Part shown: positions 8,201 to 14,303 of the stretch, in pieces
Position numbering within the stretch: position 1 is the first letter of the stretch
Layout: each line of letters begins with the position of its first letter
NCBI GenBank assembly: GCA_038200435.1
Contig: JBBPXY010000081.1
Coordinates: forward strand, 1 to 28,196
DNA: 28,196 nt
Direction of reading: 5' to 3'
Source: JBBPXY01 sp038200435
GTDB lineage: Bacteria > Actinomycetota > Thermoleophilia > Solirubrobacterales > Solirubrobacteraceae
Notes under the pieces: model-generated
The model's database searches: none
The model's input: only the letters and a program-made list of their open reading frames with translations
What the model was told of the DNA's origin: nothing
Program-made: the position numbers and the translations under genes

Positions 8201-9742
8201 CGTCATCAGGCGTGGCACGGAGGCAACGGTGCCGATGCCACCGGGGTTGGTGAGGGAGACGTTGCCGCCCGTGAGGTCGTCGGCGGTGAGCGTGTTGGTA
8301 CGCGCTTTCTCGACGAGGGCGTTGTAGGCGTCGAGGAAGCCGGAGAACGAGAGCCGGCCGGCATCGCGGATGATCGGCACCATCAGGGTGCGCGAGCCGT
8401 CCTTCTTCTGCACGTCGACGGCGAGGCCGAGGTTGACTGCGCCGTCGTCGATGCGGTGCGGCTTGCCGTCGCGCTCCTCGAAGTGGTGGGCCATCACCGG
8501 CAGGTCCTCGGTGGCCGCGCGGGCTATCGCGTAGGCGATCAGGTGCGTGAAGGAGACCTTCTGTCCGGCGTTCTTCAGCTGCTTGCGCCGGGCGTCGAGC
8601 GTCGTGACCGTGAGCGTGCGGAAGGAGGTCGCCGTCGGGATCGACCGGCTCTCGTCCATGTAGCGCGCGAGCATCGCCGAGGCACCCTTGATGAGCTGTG
8701 CGCTGCCTCCCGCCGGCGCGGCCGTGGTCGACTTCGCGGGCGGCTTCGCGGGCGCGGGTGCCGCGGCCCCTCCGCCGTTGCGAGCAGCCGCGAGCACGTC
8801 GTCCTTGGTGATGCGGCCGCCCGGGCCGCTGCCCTGCACGCCGCCGAGCTCGATGCCCTCGGCCGCGGCGACGCGCCGGGCTACGGGCGAGGCCTTGCCG
8901 TCGCCGTCCACGGGGGGCGCGGAGGCGTCGGTGCCGGGCCGCGGTGCGGAAGAAGGGGTCGGCGGGGGAGTGGGCGCCTGGGCGGCACCGGCGCCGGCGG
9001 TCATGCGCGCGAGCACCTGCCCGACGGTGACCGTCTCGCCCGCCTCGGCGAGGATCTCGGTGATCGTGCCTGACGCGGGAGAGGGCACCTCGGCGTCGAC
9101 CTTGTCGGTCGAGATCTCGACGATCGTCTCGTCGACCTCGATCGACTCACCGGCCTGCTTGTGCCACTCGAGGATCGTGCCTTCGGAAACCGATTCGCCC
9201 ATCTGTGGCATGACGACTTCGACGGTCTCCTCGCCGGCGCCGGGTGGCGCGGCCTTGGGAGCCGGCGGCGGAGCCTGGGCGGGTTCCGGTGCCGCCGCGC
9301 TCGCGCCGTTGCCGGACGAGCCGTTGGCGGCCGCGTCGCTGCCGTCCGCGTCGCTGCCGTCCGTGTCGTGATCCGGAGAGTGCTCGGCCTCGGCCTCTGC
9401 GGCCTCGCCCGAAGGTGTGCCGGTGAGCGACTCGCCCTCCGACGCCGGGTCGCCGACCGCGGTCGCAGGGACGTCGGGCGTGGCTCCGCCGTTCGCGGTC
9501 GATATCTCGGCGAGCAGCGCGCCGACCTGAACGGTGTCGCCCTCGGCGCCGTGGATCTTCACGATCGTCCCGTCGACGGGGACCGGCACCTCAGCGTCGA
9601 CCTTGTCGGTCGAGATCTCGACAAGCGTCTCGTCGGCCGAGACGTTGTCGCCCTCCTGCTTGTGCCACTCGAGGATCGTGCCCTCGGTGACCGAGTCGCC
9701 CATCTGGGGCATGACGACCTGAACCGTCGCGTCAACCGCCAT
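5249..9742 (-). CDS. kgd: 2-oxoglutarate dehydrogenase E2-E1 fusion with two lipoyl domains (OdhA/Kgd type)
   Basis: A 1497-residue multidomain enzyme of the TCA cycle converting 2-oxoglutarate to succinyl-CoA, needing only a separate E3. Domain order: lipoyl domain 1 (about 5-82, lipoylated Lys47 in STDKVDAEV); acidic Ala/Gly linker; lipoyl domain 2 (about 173-250, Lys214 in the same motif); Ala/Pro linker; peripheral subunit-binding domain (about 283-320); acyltransferase domain (about 345-585, YDHRIIQGAESG at 550-561); Ala/Pro linker; thiamine-dependent E1 (about 620-1497) with MAHRGRLNVL at 797-806, the ThDP/Mg region HGDAALPGQGVVAETL at 905-920 and NNQVGFTTDP at 939-948. Mycobacterial Kgd and corynebacterial OdhA keep only the acyltransferase and E1 parts and lack lipoyl domains. 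The acyltransferase motif has Gln556 where E2 enzymes usually have the Asp of DHRxxDG. Own promoter likely (TAGAGT). Confidence 0.95.
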   Translation of the reverse strand: MAVDATVQVVMPQMGDSVTEGTILEWHKQEGDNVSADETLVEISTDKVDAEVPVPVDGTIVKIHGAEGDTVQVGALLAEISTANGGATPDVPATAVGDPASEGESLTGTPSGEAAEAEAEHSPDHDTDGSDADGSDAAANGSSGNGASAAAPEPAQAPPPAPKAAPPGAGEETVEVVMPQMGESVSEGTILEWHKQAGESIEVDETIVEISTDKVDAEVPSPASGTITEILAEAGETVTVGQVLARMTAGAGAAQAPTPPPTPSSAPRPGTDASAPPVDGDGKASPVARRVAAAEGIELGGVQGSGPGGRITKDDVLAAARNGGGAAAPAPAKPPAKSTTAAPAGGSAQLIKGASAMLARYMDESRSIPTATSFRTLTVTTLDARRKQLKNAGQKVSFTHLIAYAIARAATEDLPVMAHHFEERDGKPHRIDDGAVNLGLAVDVQKKDGSRTLMVPIIRDAGRLSFSGFLDAYNALVEKARTNTLTADDLTGGNVSLTNPGGIGTVASVPRLMTGQGTIIATGSIAYPVGLGAIGEMIGAEKVMTMTSTYDHRIIQGAESGRFLQRIEGLLQGDDEFYERVFSDLGAELGELPPPPAPAAAAAAASRPAETAGTGGGAPSEALLQAVQAATSLLKAHRTHGHLAARLDPLGSEPVGDPALDPDSLSLTPELMAQIPASILRMHVPGATLADALPHLRDTYCGTIAYEIEHISSHQQRVWLREKIESGAFRRPLTNEEQKALLKRLTEVDGLERFMHKAYLGQKQFSVEGLDMTVPMLDEMIQLAATQGAREVVIGMAHRGRLNVLAHNLGRPYDTIFAEFEGASTLEAITTIPQGGTGDVKYHHGAEGSYQMPDGESVIVRLESNPSHLEYVSPVVQGATRAVQTTRQGPHAHLDTNAAMPIVLHGDAALPGQGVVAETLNLQGIDGYRVGGTLHLVQNNQVGFTTDPDDSRSTRWASDLAKGYDVPIIHVNADDVAACVTAVRLAFAFRQEFGHDVLIDLIGYRRFGHNEADEPAYTQPEMYQKIKKHSSVRELYAKQLVEQGVVSDEEAQAMNDSVWEYLTNEHQDLKARIANHEEPEQQTGEYRLDRTPSPSVTTSVGADRLLSLNEELLRVPEGFTVHPKLVKQLDQRKEAVGADGGINWAQAEALAFASLLTEGTPIRLTGQDVERGTFSQRHMVLHDAKTGQEYCPMQNLPGALAPMELHNSPLSEIACLGFEYGYAQEGPETLVLWEGQFGDFANSAQVIIDQFIISGLAKWGHSTRLTLLLPHGYEGSGPEHSSARLERFLQLAAEGNIRVANCTTPAQYFHLLRRQARIAKQRPLILMTPKSLLRLPQATNRIEHLSETEFYPVLAEPRVDEERITRLILCTGKIYYDIVGHADREDKPEIAVGRVELLYPFPQAQIFELIERYPNLTEVVWVQEEPRNMGARAHMSPRLMQILPDQLAFGYIGRPERASPGEGYPAAHVLEQSRIVRTALDLSQAVAMYPTKDPGER

Positions 9743-9750
9743 CTGCGGCC

Positions 9751-9756
9751 ACTCTA
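9751..9756 (-). promoter_or_regulatory. Candidate -10 box (TAGAGT) for the OGDH gene
   Basis: Read on the minus strand, TAGAGT ends 8 nt before the ATG at 9742, predicting a leader of 1-2 nt in a 39-bp spacer. Confidence 0.5.
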
Positions 9757-9757
9757 C

Positions 9758-9771
9758 CCCTTGCCGAAGGG
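9758..9771 (-). terminator. Short perfect hairpin between membrane-protein gene and OGDH
   Basis: CCCTT and AAGGG form a perfect 5-bp stem around a 4-nt loop, 10 nt after the stop of the upstream gene and immediately upstream of the OGDH -10 box. It could be a weak terminator or an operator for OGDH; there is no T-run, so a classic intrinsic terminator is unlikely. Confidence 0.35.
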
Positions 9772-9781
9772 TGCCGCGGCG

Positions 9782-10072
9782 TCAAGCTGTGGCGGCTCCG
9801 CGACGCCGCTCGGCGACCAGGAAACCGATGCTGCCCGCAAACGGCCCGAGGCCTCCGATCACGACCACGACGACGGCCAGCCAGAAGGGGAGCACGCGGC
9901 GCCGGGCGGCCACCGTGCACAGCACCGCCATGAGGATCCAGAGCACACCGTGGGCGGTGCCAAGGATGAAGGTCGCCGGCTCCGGCTTGCCCGCGAAGAA
10001 GCCGACGTAGAGCAGGGCCGCGTAGATGGCGGAGTGGAAGAAGGAGAGGGCGCGGAGGCGAGAGAAGGACAC
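9782..10072 (-). CDS. Small three-TM membrane protein, DUF3817-like
   Basis: A 96-residue integral membrane protein with hydrophobic stretches at about 12-28, 36-56 and 62-85, ending in the basic cytoplasmic tail AERRRGAATA. The pattern of an N-terminal FHSAIYAALLY helix, a loop with PEP, and LGTAHGVLWILM in the second helix is reminiscent of DUF3817 proteins, small membrane proteins common in actinobacteria with no known function. The GTG start is preceded by four perfect 7-bp tandem repeats (10073-10100) and a TAGCAT box. It lies upstream of the OGDH gene on the same strand with 39 bp between them. The family call is tentative. Confidence 0.65.
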   Translation of the reverse strand: MSFSRLRALSFFHSAIYAALLYVGFFAGKPEPATFILGTAHGVLWILMAVLCTVAARRRVLPFWLAVVVVVIGGLGPFAGSIGFLVAERRRGAATA

Positions 10073-10100
10073 GGTGGCAGGTGGCAGGTGGCAGGTGGCA
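10073..10100. repeat. Tandem repeat, four perfect copies of GGTGGCA
   Basis: The 7-bp unit GGTGGCA is repeated four times head to tail, directly abutting the GTG start codon of the minus-strand membrane-protein gene (TGCCACC on its coding strand). It forms the predicted 5' leader of that gene. Confidence 0.85.
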
Positions 10101-10101
10101 G

Positions 10102-10107
10102 ATGCTA
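10102..10107 (-). promoter_or_regulatory. Candidate -10 box (TAGCAT) for the small membrane-protein gene
   Basis: On the minus strand TAGCAT lies 29 nt before the GTG at 10072, so the predicted 23-nt leader is made of the TGCCACC repeats. Confidence 0.35.
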
Positions 10108-10152
10108 GGGCTCAGGCCTGGCGGTTCTTCGGGTCTGGGGATGGGGCAAGGA

Positions 10153-10206
10153 GGGGGGTGGTCGCACTTAACGACACTGGTTGTCGCTTAAAGCAACCAC
10201 CCCTCC
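10153..10206. repeat. Long imperfect hairpin after the Nudix gene
   Basis: The arms GGGGTGGTCGCACTTAACGACA and TGTCGCTTAAAGCAACCACCCC are complementary with a few bulges, giving a stem of about 20 pairs around a short loop. It lies downstream of the minus-strand Nudix gene. There is no T-tract, so it may be a factor-independent pause, an mRNA-end stabiliser or a palindromic mobile remnant. Confidence 0.6.
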
Positions 10207-10213
10207 CTGCTTC

Positions 10214-10241
10214 CTCGAGCAGAGGTGCAGCCCCGCTCGAG
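10214..10241 (-). terminator. Inverted repeat CTCGAGC/GCTCGAG after the Nudix gene
   Basis: A perfect 7-bp stem (10214-10220 with 10235-10241) around a 14-nt loop lies 23 nt past the Nudix stop codon. It is a candidate transcript end; no T-run follows. Confidence 0.35.
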
Positions 10242-10263
10242 CCTAATCACTGTCCACCCTCCC

Positions 10264-10866
10264 CTAAGCCCCCGCCAGCAGCCCGGCCATCGCCCTGAGC
10301 GGCGCGTCCGCCTGCTCCGGCCACTGCGCCGGATCCGCCGGCCACCAGTCGTGCTCGTCGTGCTCGGGATCGCGGAGCACTTCGGCTCCGTCGGGCAGCC
10401 AGGCCATGCCGACCAGCAGCACGAGCTCGCTCGGCACGCTGATCAGCGCCTCGACGCTCAGGCGCTCCGCCGTCACCGACCATTCCTCCTCGAGCTCTCG
10501 CCCGAGGGTCTCGGCCGGGTTCTCCCCGACCTCGACCGCCCCGCCCGCGCCGAGGGCCCACCGCCCAGGCCAGGCCGCCAGCCACGCCGCGCGACGGCCG
10601 GCAAGCCAGCGGCCGTCGGCCGAGCGCACGACGCACAGTGCCGAGATGCTCTGCGCGGCCTCCTCGGCGACCAGCCGCAGCGACCAGCGGACCGGTTGCA
10701 GCTCCAGTGCGAGCCCACCCGCGTGCTCTCGGTGTTCGACCAGTCGCGCGGCCTGGCCGTCATGGCTCGGCGAGCCGCGCGCCTCGAGCTCGGCGACGGC
10801 GGCATCAGCGGCCTCACTGGCCGCGGTGCCGGGCTCGTAGGGATCCTCGCGCCAGGCAGCTGTCAC
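10264..10866 (-). CDS. Nudix hydrolase
   Basis: A 200-residue protein with a Nudix box at 109-131: GAVEVGE, then ETLGRELEEEWSV, matching GX5EX7REUXEEXGU except that Ser replaces the final Gly. The metal-binding glutamates are all present, so hydrolysis of a nucleoside diphosphate linked to another moiety is likely; the substrate is not predictable. The N-terminal 70 residues are Ala/Glu-rich and helical, not part of the core fold. The C-terminal DEHDWWPADPAQWPEQAD loop may shape substrate choice. The GTG start lies 51 bp after the FKBP stop on the same strand, so the two are probably co-transcribed; no separate -10 box was seen. The start is the least certain part. Confidence 0.85.
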   Translation of the reverse strand: MTAAWREDPYEPGTAASEAADAAVAELEARGSPSHDGQAARLVEHREHAGGLALELQPVRWSLRLVAEEAAQSISALCVVRSADGRWLAGRRAAWLAAWPGRWALGAGGAVEVGENPAETLGRELEEEWSVTAERLSVEALISVPSELVLLVGMAWLPDGAEVLRDPEHDEHDWWPADPAQWPEQADAPLRAMAGLLAGA

Positions 10867-10917
10867 CTGGTCGACCGTCCATGGCCCGCGCGCCAGAAGA
10901 CCAGGCGCGGGCAGCAG

Positions 10918-11454
10918 CTAGCCGACCTTCAGCAGGTCGATGTCGAAGATGAGCGCCGCGTTCGGCGGGATCTTCGGCGGGCTGCCCTGCGCGCCGTAGC
11001 CGAGAGCGGGGGGGATGATCAGCTGGCGACGCCCGCCGACCTTCATGCCCACCACACCCTTGTCCCAGCCGGGGATCACCATGCCGCCGCCGAGCTGGAA
11101 GGGGAACGGCTGCCCGGAGTCATAGGAGGCGTCGAACTGCTTGCCCGTGCTGTAGAGCACCCCGACGTAGTTCACGGTGAGCTGGTCGCCGGCCTTGACG
11201 GGGGCGCCCGTGCCCTGCTTGAGGTCGATGACCTTGAGCGCCTTGGGCGGCGGGCCCTTCGGCTTGGCGATCGTCGGCTTGGGGCTCGCAGGCGCGCTGG
11301 CGGCCGGGGTCGAGGCCGTCGGCGGGGTTGCCGCGGGCGTGTTCGCAGCCTTGTCGTTGCCGCTCGGTATGTCGGCGGCCTTGCCTCCGCCGCAACCGGC
11401 GGCGAGCAGAGCGAGGGCGAGCAGGAAGAGTTTGAGGACGCGGGAGATGTTCAT
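10918..11454 (-). CDS. FKBP-type peptidyl-prolyl isomerase, lipoprotein
   Basis: A 178-residue predicted lipoprotein. The N-terminus is a signal peptide ending in a lipobox (LLAAGC, Cys21), so it should be anchored to the outer face of the membrane. Residues 25-75 are a disordered Ala/Pro/Thr/Lys tether. Residues about 76-178 are a complete FKBP domain: QLTVNYVGVLYSTGKQFDAS, FPFQLGGGMVIPGWDKGVVG, then RQLIIPPALGYG and ALIFDIDLL, with the usual Tyr, Phe, Asp and Trp pocket residues. It probably assists folding of exported proteins. The ATG at 11454 is preferred to a GTG 9 nt upstream, because the candidate -10 box at 11469-11464 would place transcription initiation downstream of that GTG. The Nudix gene follows on the same strand. 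Confidence 0.92.
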   Translation of the reverse strand: MNISRVLKLFLLALALLAAGCGGGKAADIPSGNDKAANTPAATPPTASTPAASAPASPKPTIAKPKGPPPKALKVIDLKQGTGAPVKAGDQLTVNYVGVLYSTGKQFDASYDSGQPFPFQLGGGMVIPGWDKGVVGMKVGGRRQLIIPPALGYGAQGSPPKIPPNAALIFDIDLLKVG

Positions 11455-11463
11455 TGGCGCCAC

Positions 11464-11469
11464 AGGCTA
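11464..11469 (-). promoter_or_regulatory. Candidate -10 box (TAGCCT) for the FKBP gene
   Basis: On the minus strand TAGCCT ends 9 nt before the ATG at 11454; it decides between this ATG and the GTG at 11463. Confidence 0.45.
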
Positions 11470-11523
11470 ACGGGCGCTCGGGGAGACGCGCTCAGTCCGG
11501 GTGTGGCAGGCAGCTCTCGCCAC

Positions 11524-11529
11524 TACCGT
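11524..11529 (+). promoter_or_regulatory. Candidate -10 box (TACCGT) for the flavoprotein operon
   Basis: TACCGT ends 13 nt before the ATG at 11543, predicting a short leader of about 7 nt. It would exclude the longer GTG start at 11501. Confidence 0.35.
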
Positions 11530-11542
11530 GTATGAACTGGCG

Positions 11543-11848
11543 ATGTCGATAATTCTGAGGTTGTATGAGCCGCGCGGGAGTGAGATCGCGACGGTCGCCG
11601 ATCGCCACCTCGTATTCGCGCGTTGCTTCGCGGGACGCGAAGACGACTATCCGGTGCTCGCGGGCATCGACGTCTACGGCAACGACGACTTTGGGGCTCA
11701 GGAGTCCGCTTCGTTACTCGCTGACCTCAAGCGGTACCGAGCCGATTATCCCGCTCCCGCGACGCGTGACGCGACTTTTCTCCGGCTCTTCGAAGTGCTG
11801 GTGCTGCTTCTGAACGACGGATACCGGCTCATGGTCGAAGGAGACTGA
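11543..11848 (+). CDS. Small conserved hypothetical protein
   Basis: A 101-residue acidic protein, starting MSIILRLYEPRG, with a central YPVLAGIDVYGNDDFG block and a helical LRLFEVLVLLLNDGYRLMVEGD C-terminus. I do not recognise the family. It has no signal peptide or membrane segment. Base composition is slightly less GC-rich than its neighbours at the 5' end, which may hint at separate acquisition. The stop codon lies 2 bp before the TTG start of the flavoprotein gene, whose Shine-Dalgarno site sits inside this gene, so the two are translated together. A partner or accessory role for the operon is conceivable, but its small size and pattern also resemble immunity-type proteins. Confidence 0.65.
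   Translation: MSIILRLYEPRGSEIATVADRHLVFARCFAGREDDYPVLAGIDVYGNDDFGAQESASLLADLKRYRADYPAPATRDATFLRLFEVLVLLLNDGYRLMVEGD
11838..11843 (+). promoter_or_regulatory. Shine-Dalgarno site deciding a TTG start
   Basis: AAGGAG lies 7 nt before the TTG at 11851, supporting this uncommon start codon and coupling to the upstream gene. Confidence 0.65.
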
Positions 11849-11850
11849 AG

Positions 11851-13428
11851 TTGCCGAGAAGACTCAAGCACTGGGGTTGGGGTTACGAGGACGAGCAGCC
11901 CTCGGCCGAAGAGGCCAAGGGCGCGGCGGGCGCCATCTCTGCCCACCTGGGGTTCGGCTCGCGCGACCCGCGCGAGCCTGTTGCGCTGGAGCAGGTGGAG
12001 CTGCCCACCCCGCGACTCGATCCGCCCGCTTCAATCGCGGCCTACTGCTCGACCGAGGTCTACGACCGAGCTTTGCACTCCTACGGGCGGGCATACCGCG
12101 ACATCGTGCGCGCTTTCCGCGGCCAGTTCGATCGTCCGCCCGACGTCGTCGCCCACCCGCGTGACGAGCGCGAGGTCGCCGAGGTGCTCGAGTGGGCGGG
12201 CTCCGCCGGCGCTGCCGTCGTCCCGTTCGGCGGCGGCACCAGCGTCGTCGGCGGCGTAGAGCTGCGCGAGGCCGGGGCGTATTCGGGCGTAGTGACGATC
12301 GATCTGAAGGCGCTCGACCGGGTGCTCGAGGTCGACGAGGTCTCGCGCGCGGCGCGCATACAGGCGGGCGCGACCGGCCCCGTGCTCGAGGCGCAGTTGC
12401 GCGAGCACGGGCTCACGTTGCGCCATTACCCACAGTCGTTCGAGTTCTCGACGCTCGGCGGGTGGATAGCCACCCGCGCGGGCGGCCACTACGCGACCCT
12501 GATGACGCACATCGACGACATGGTCGAGTCGATGCGCGCCCTCACTCCGCGCGGCGAATGGGAGTCGAGGCGGCTGCCCGGCTCGGGCGCCGGCCCGAGC
12601 CCCGATCGCATGCTGATCGGCTCGGAGGGCACGCTCGGGATCGTGACCGAGGCGTGGGTGAGGGTGCAGGAGCGCCCGACGCAGCGCGCCGCCGCCACCG
12701 CCCGCTTCGAGAGCTTCGCGGCGGGGGCCGAGGCGGTGCGCGCCGTCTCGCAGAGCGGGCTCCACCCCGCCAACTGCCGGCTGATCGACCCCGACGAAGC
12801 GGCGCTCACCGGCGCGGGCGACGGGAAGCACGCACTGCTGGTGCTCGGCTTCGAATCGGCCGACCACTCCGTCGACGCTGCGCTCGACCGAGCGCTCGAG
12901 CTGTGCCGCGATCACGGCGGCGAGGGAGAGCGGCGCGACTCCCGCAGCGGGGCCGCCGGCTCGTGGCGCGAGGCCTTTCTGCGTGCGCCGTACATCCGCG
13001 ACACGTTCATCGCGATGGGAGTGATCTCCGACACCTTCGAGACCGCCGTCACCTGGGACAAGTTCCCGTGCTTCCACGACGAGGTGAAGGAGGCCGTCAC
13101 GCAGGCGGTCCGCGATATCTGCGGCGAGGGCAAGGTGAGCTGCCGCTTCACCCACGTCTACCCCGACGGGCCCGCTGCCTACTTCACGGTGCTCGCGCCC
13201 GGCCGCGCGGGGGCCGAAATCGAGCAGTGGGACCAGATCAAAGCCGTCGCCGGCGACGCGGTCATCGCGGGCGGAGGCACGATCACGCACCATCATGCCG
13301 TCGGTCGCGATCACCGTCCATGGTATGACCGCCAGCGCCCCGAGCCGTTCGCGCAGGCGCTGCGGGGAGCCAAGGCGGCCGTCGATCCGGGCGGGATCCT
13401 CAACCCTGGAGTCCTGATCGACCCGTGA
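11851..13428 (+). CDS. FAD-linked oxidase, alkyl-dihydroxyacetonephosphate synthase-like
   Basis: A 525-residue flavoprotein of the vanillyl-alcohol oxidase (PCMH) fold that matches alkyl-DHAP synthase (AGPS) closely. It begins RLKHWGWGYEDE, has the FAD loop VVPFGGGTSVVGGVE, the long conserved block PQSFEFSTLGGWIATRAGGH, SEGTLGIVTEAWV, RFTHVYPDG, and the active-site GGTITHHHAVGRDHRPWY near the C-terminus, including the triple histidine. AGPS exchanges the acyl chain of acyl-DHAP for a fatty alcohol, creating the ether bond of ether lipids. Some actinobacterial relatives have other or unknown substrates, so activity is inferred. The next gene, which overlaps it by four bases, is a PanE-type reductase that could act on the ketone product. 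TTG start with a clear ribosome binding site. Confidence 0.88.
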   Translation: MPRRLKHWGWGYEDEQPSAEEAKGAAGAISAHLGFGSRDPREPVALEQVELPTPRLDPPASIAAYCSTEVYDRALHSYGRAYRDIVRAFRGQFDRPPDVVAHPRDEREVAEVLEWAGSAGAAVVPFGGGTSVVGGVELREAGAYSGVVTIDLKALDRVLEVDEVSRAARIQAGATGPVLEAQLREHGLTLRHYPQSFEFSTLGGWIATRAGGHYATLMTHIDDMVESMRALTPRGEWESRRLPGSGAGPSPDRMLIGSEGTLGIVTEAWVRVQERPTQRAAATARFESFAAGAEAVRAVSQSGLHPANCRLIDPDEAALTGAGDGKHALLVLGFESADHSVDAALDRALELCRDHGGEGERRDSRSGAAGSWREAFLRAPYIRDTFIAMGVISDTFETAVTWDKFPCFHDEVKEAVTQAVRDICGEGKVSCRFTHVYPDGPAAYFTVLAPGRAGAEIEQWDQIKAVAGDAVIAGGGTITHHHAVGRDHRPWYDRQRPEPFAQALRGAKAAVDPGGILNPGVLIDP

Positions 13429-14303
13429 TCGCCGTGCTCGGCCCAGGCGGCGTCGGTGGGCTTGTCGCGGCCGCGCTCGCGCGCGCGGGCGAGGAAGTCG
13501 TGGTCGTCGCCAGCGAGGCGACGGCCGCGCGCATCAACGAGCGCGGCATCGAGGTGCGCTCGGTTCGTCTGGGTGACTTCACGGCGCGCCCTCCGGCGGT
13601 CAGCGAGTTGAGCGTGCCCGCCGGTGGGCTGGTCGTGGCGACCAAGTCGGTCACGCTCGAGGCCGCGCTCGAGCGAGTCACCGCCCCCCCGCTGCTCGTC
13701 ATGCCCTTCCTGAACGGACTCGACCACGTTGCCAAGTTGCGTGAGCGTTTCGAGTCCTCGCACGTGTGCGCCGGGGCGATCCGCGTCGAGTCCCATCGCC
13801 CGGAACCCGGAGTCGTGGTTCAGACCAGCCCCTTCCTGCGTGTCGACTTGGCGCCCGTGTGGCCGGCGACTGTGCAGTTCGCGAAGGAGCTCGAAGGTGC
13901 GGGAATCCCAACCCGCGTCCTCGACTCCGAGGTCGACGTGATGTGGGGCAAGCTCGTGCGCCTGAACGCTCTGGCGTGCACGACAAGCGCGTGGGACGTA
14001 TCGCTGGGACGGATCCGCGACGACCCATCACGTCGCAGCGTCTTGGAGCGATGCGTGTCGGAGGGTGCCGCAGTCGCCCGCGCGGAAGGAGCACCGGTGG
14101 AGCCGTCAACGGTGATGGGCGAGCTCGAGGATGCGCACGCGACGCTCGGATCCTCGATGCAGCGAGACATCGCTGCCGGGATCGAGCCGGAGCTCGACGC
14201 GATACCGGGGGCGGTGCTGCGCGCGGCTGCCCGGCATGGTCTCGAGTGCCCGGCGATCGAGGAGATGGTCGCGCTCATCCGTGTCAGACTTGACGCGCGA
14301 TGA
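13425..14303 (+). CDS. Ketopantoate reductase (PanE/ApbA) family oxidoreductase
   Basis: A 292-residue NAD(P)-dependent reductase. The N-terminal Rossmann fold shows VLGPGGVGG (4-12); LNGLD at about 96-100 and Lys176 in MWGKLVRLNAL match the catalytic Asn and Lys of PanE, and SSMQRDIAAG followed by EPELDAI corresponds to the Ser and Glu of the active site. The family reduces 2-dehydropantoate to pantoate, but genomes often carry several paralogues with other substrates. The operon contains no other pantothenate gene and starts with an AGPS-like enzyme, so a different keto substrate, such as alkyl-DHAP, should be considered. The GTG start overlaps the previous stop (GTGA), and the stop overlaps the next ATG. 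Confidence 0.88.
   Translation: MIAVLGPGGVGGLVAAALARAGEEVVVVASEATAARINERGIEVRSVRLGDFTARPPAVSELSVPAGGLVVATKSVTLEAALERVTAPPLLVMPFLNGLDHVAKLRERFESSHVCAGAIRVESHRPEPGVVVQTSPFLRVDLAPVWPATVQFAKELEGAGIPTRVLDSEVDVMWGKLVRLNALACTTSAWDVSLGRIRDDPSRRSVLERCVSEGAAVARAEGAPVEPSTVMGELEDAHATLGSSMQRDIAAGIEPELDAIPGAVLRAAARHGLECPAIEEMVALIRVRLDAR

Noticed and set aside
6125..9073. Several plus-strand frames opposite the OGDH gene (for example 6125-6865, 6938-7927, 8087-9073)
   Set aside because: They are complements of a strongly conserved enzyme in GC-rich DNA, with His/Arg/Gly-rich composition and no family.
10073..10100. Tandem repeats as a CRISPR array
   Set aside because: Units are 7 bp with no spacers and no cas genes are near.
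12031..13314. Minus-strand 427-codon frame opposite the flavoprotein gene
   Set aside because: Shadow of a conserved gene; no domain, no -10 box or ribosome site.
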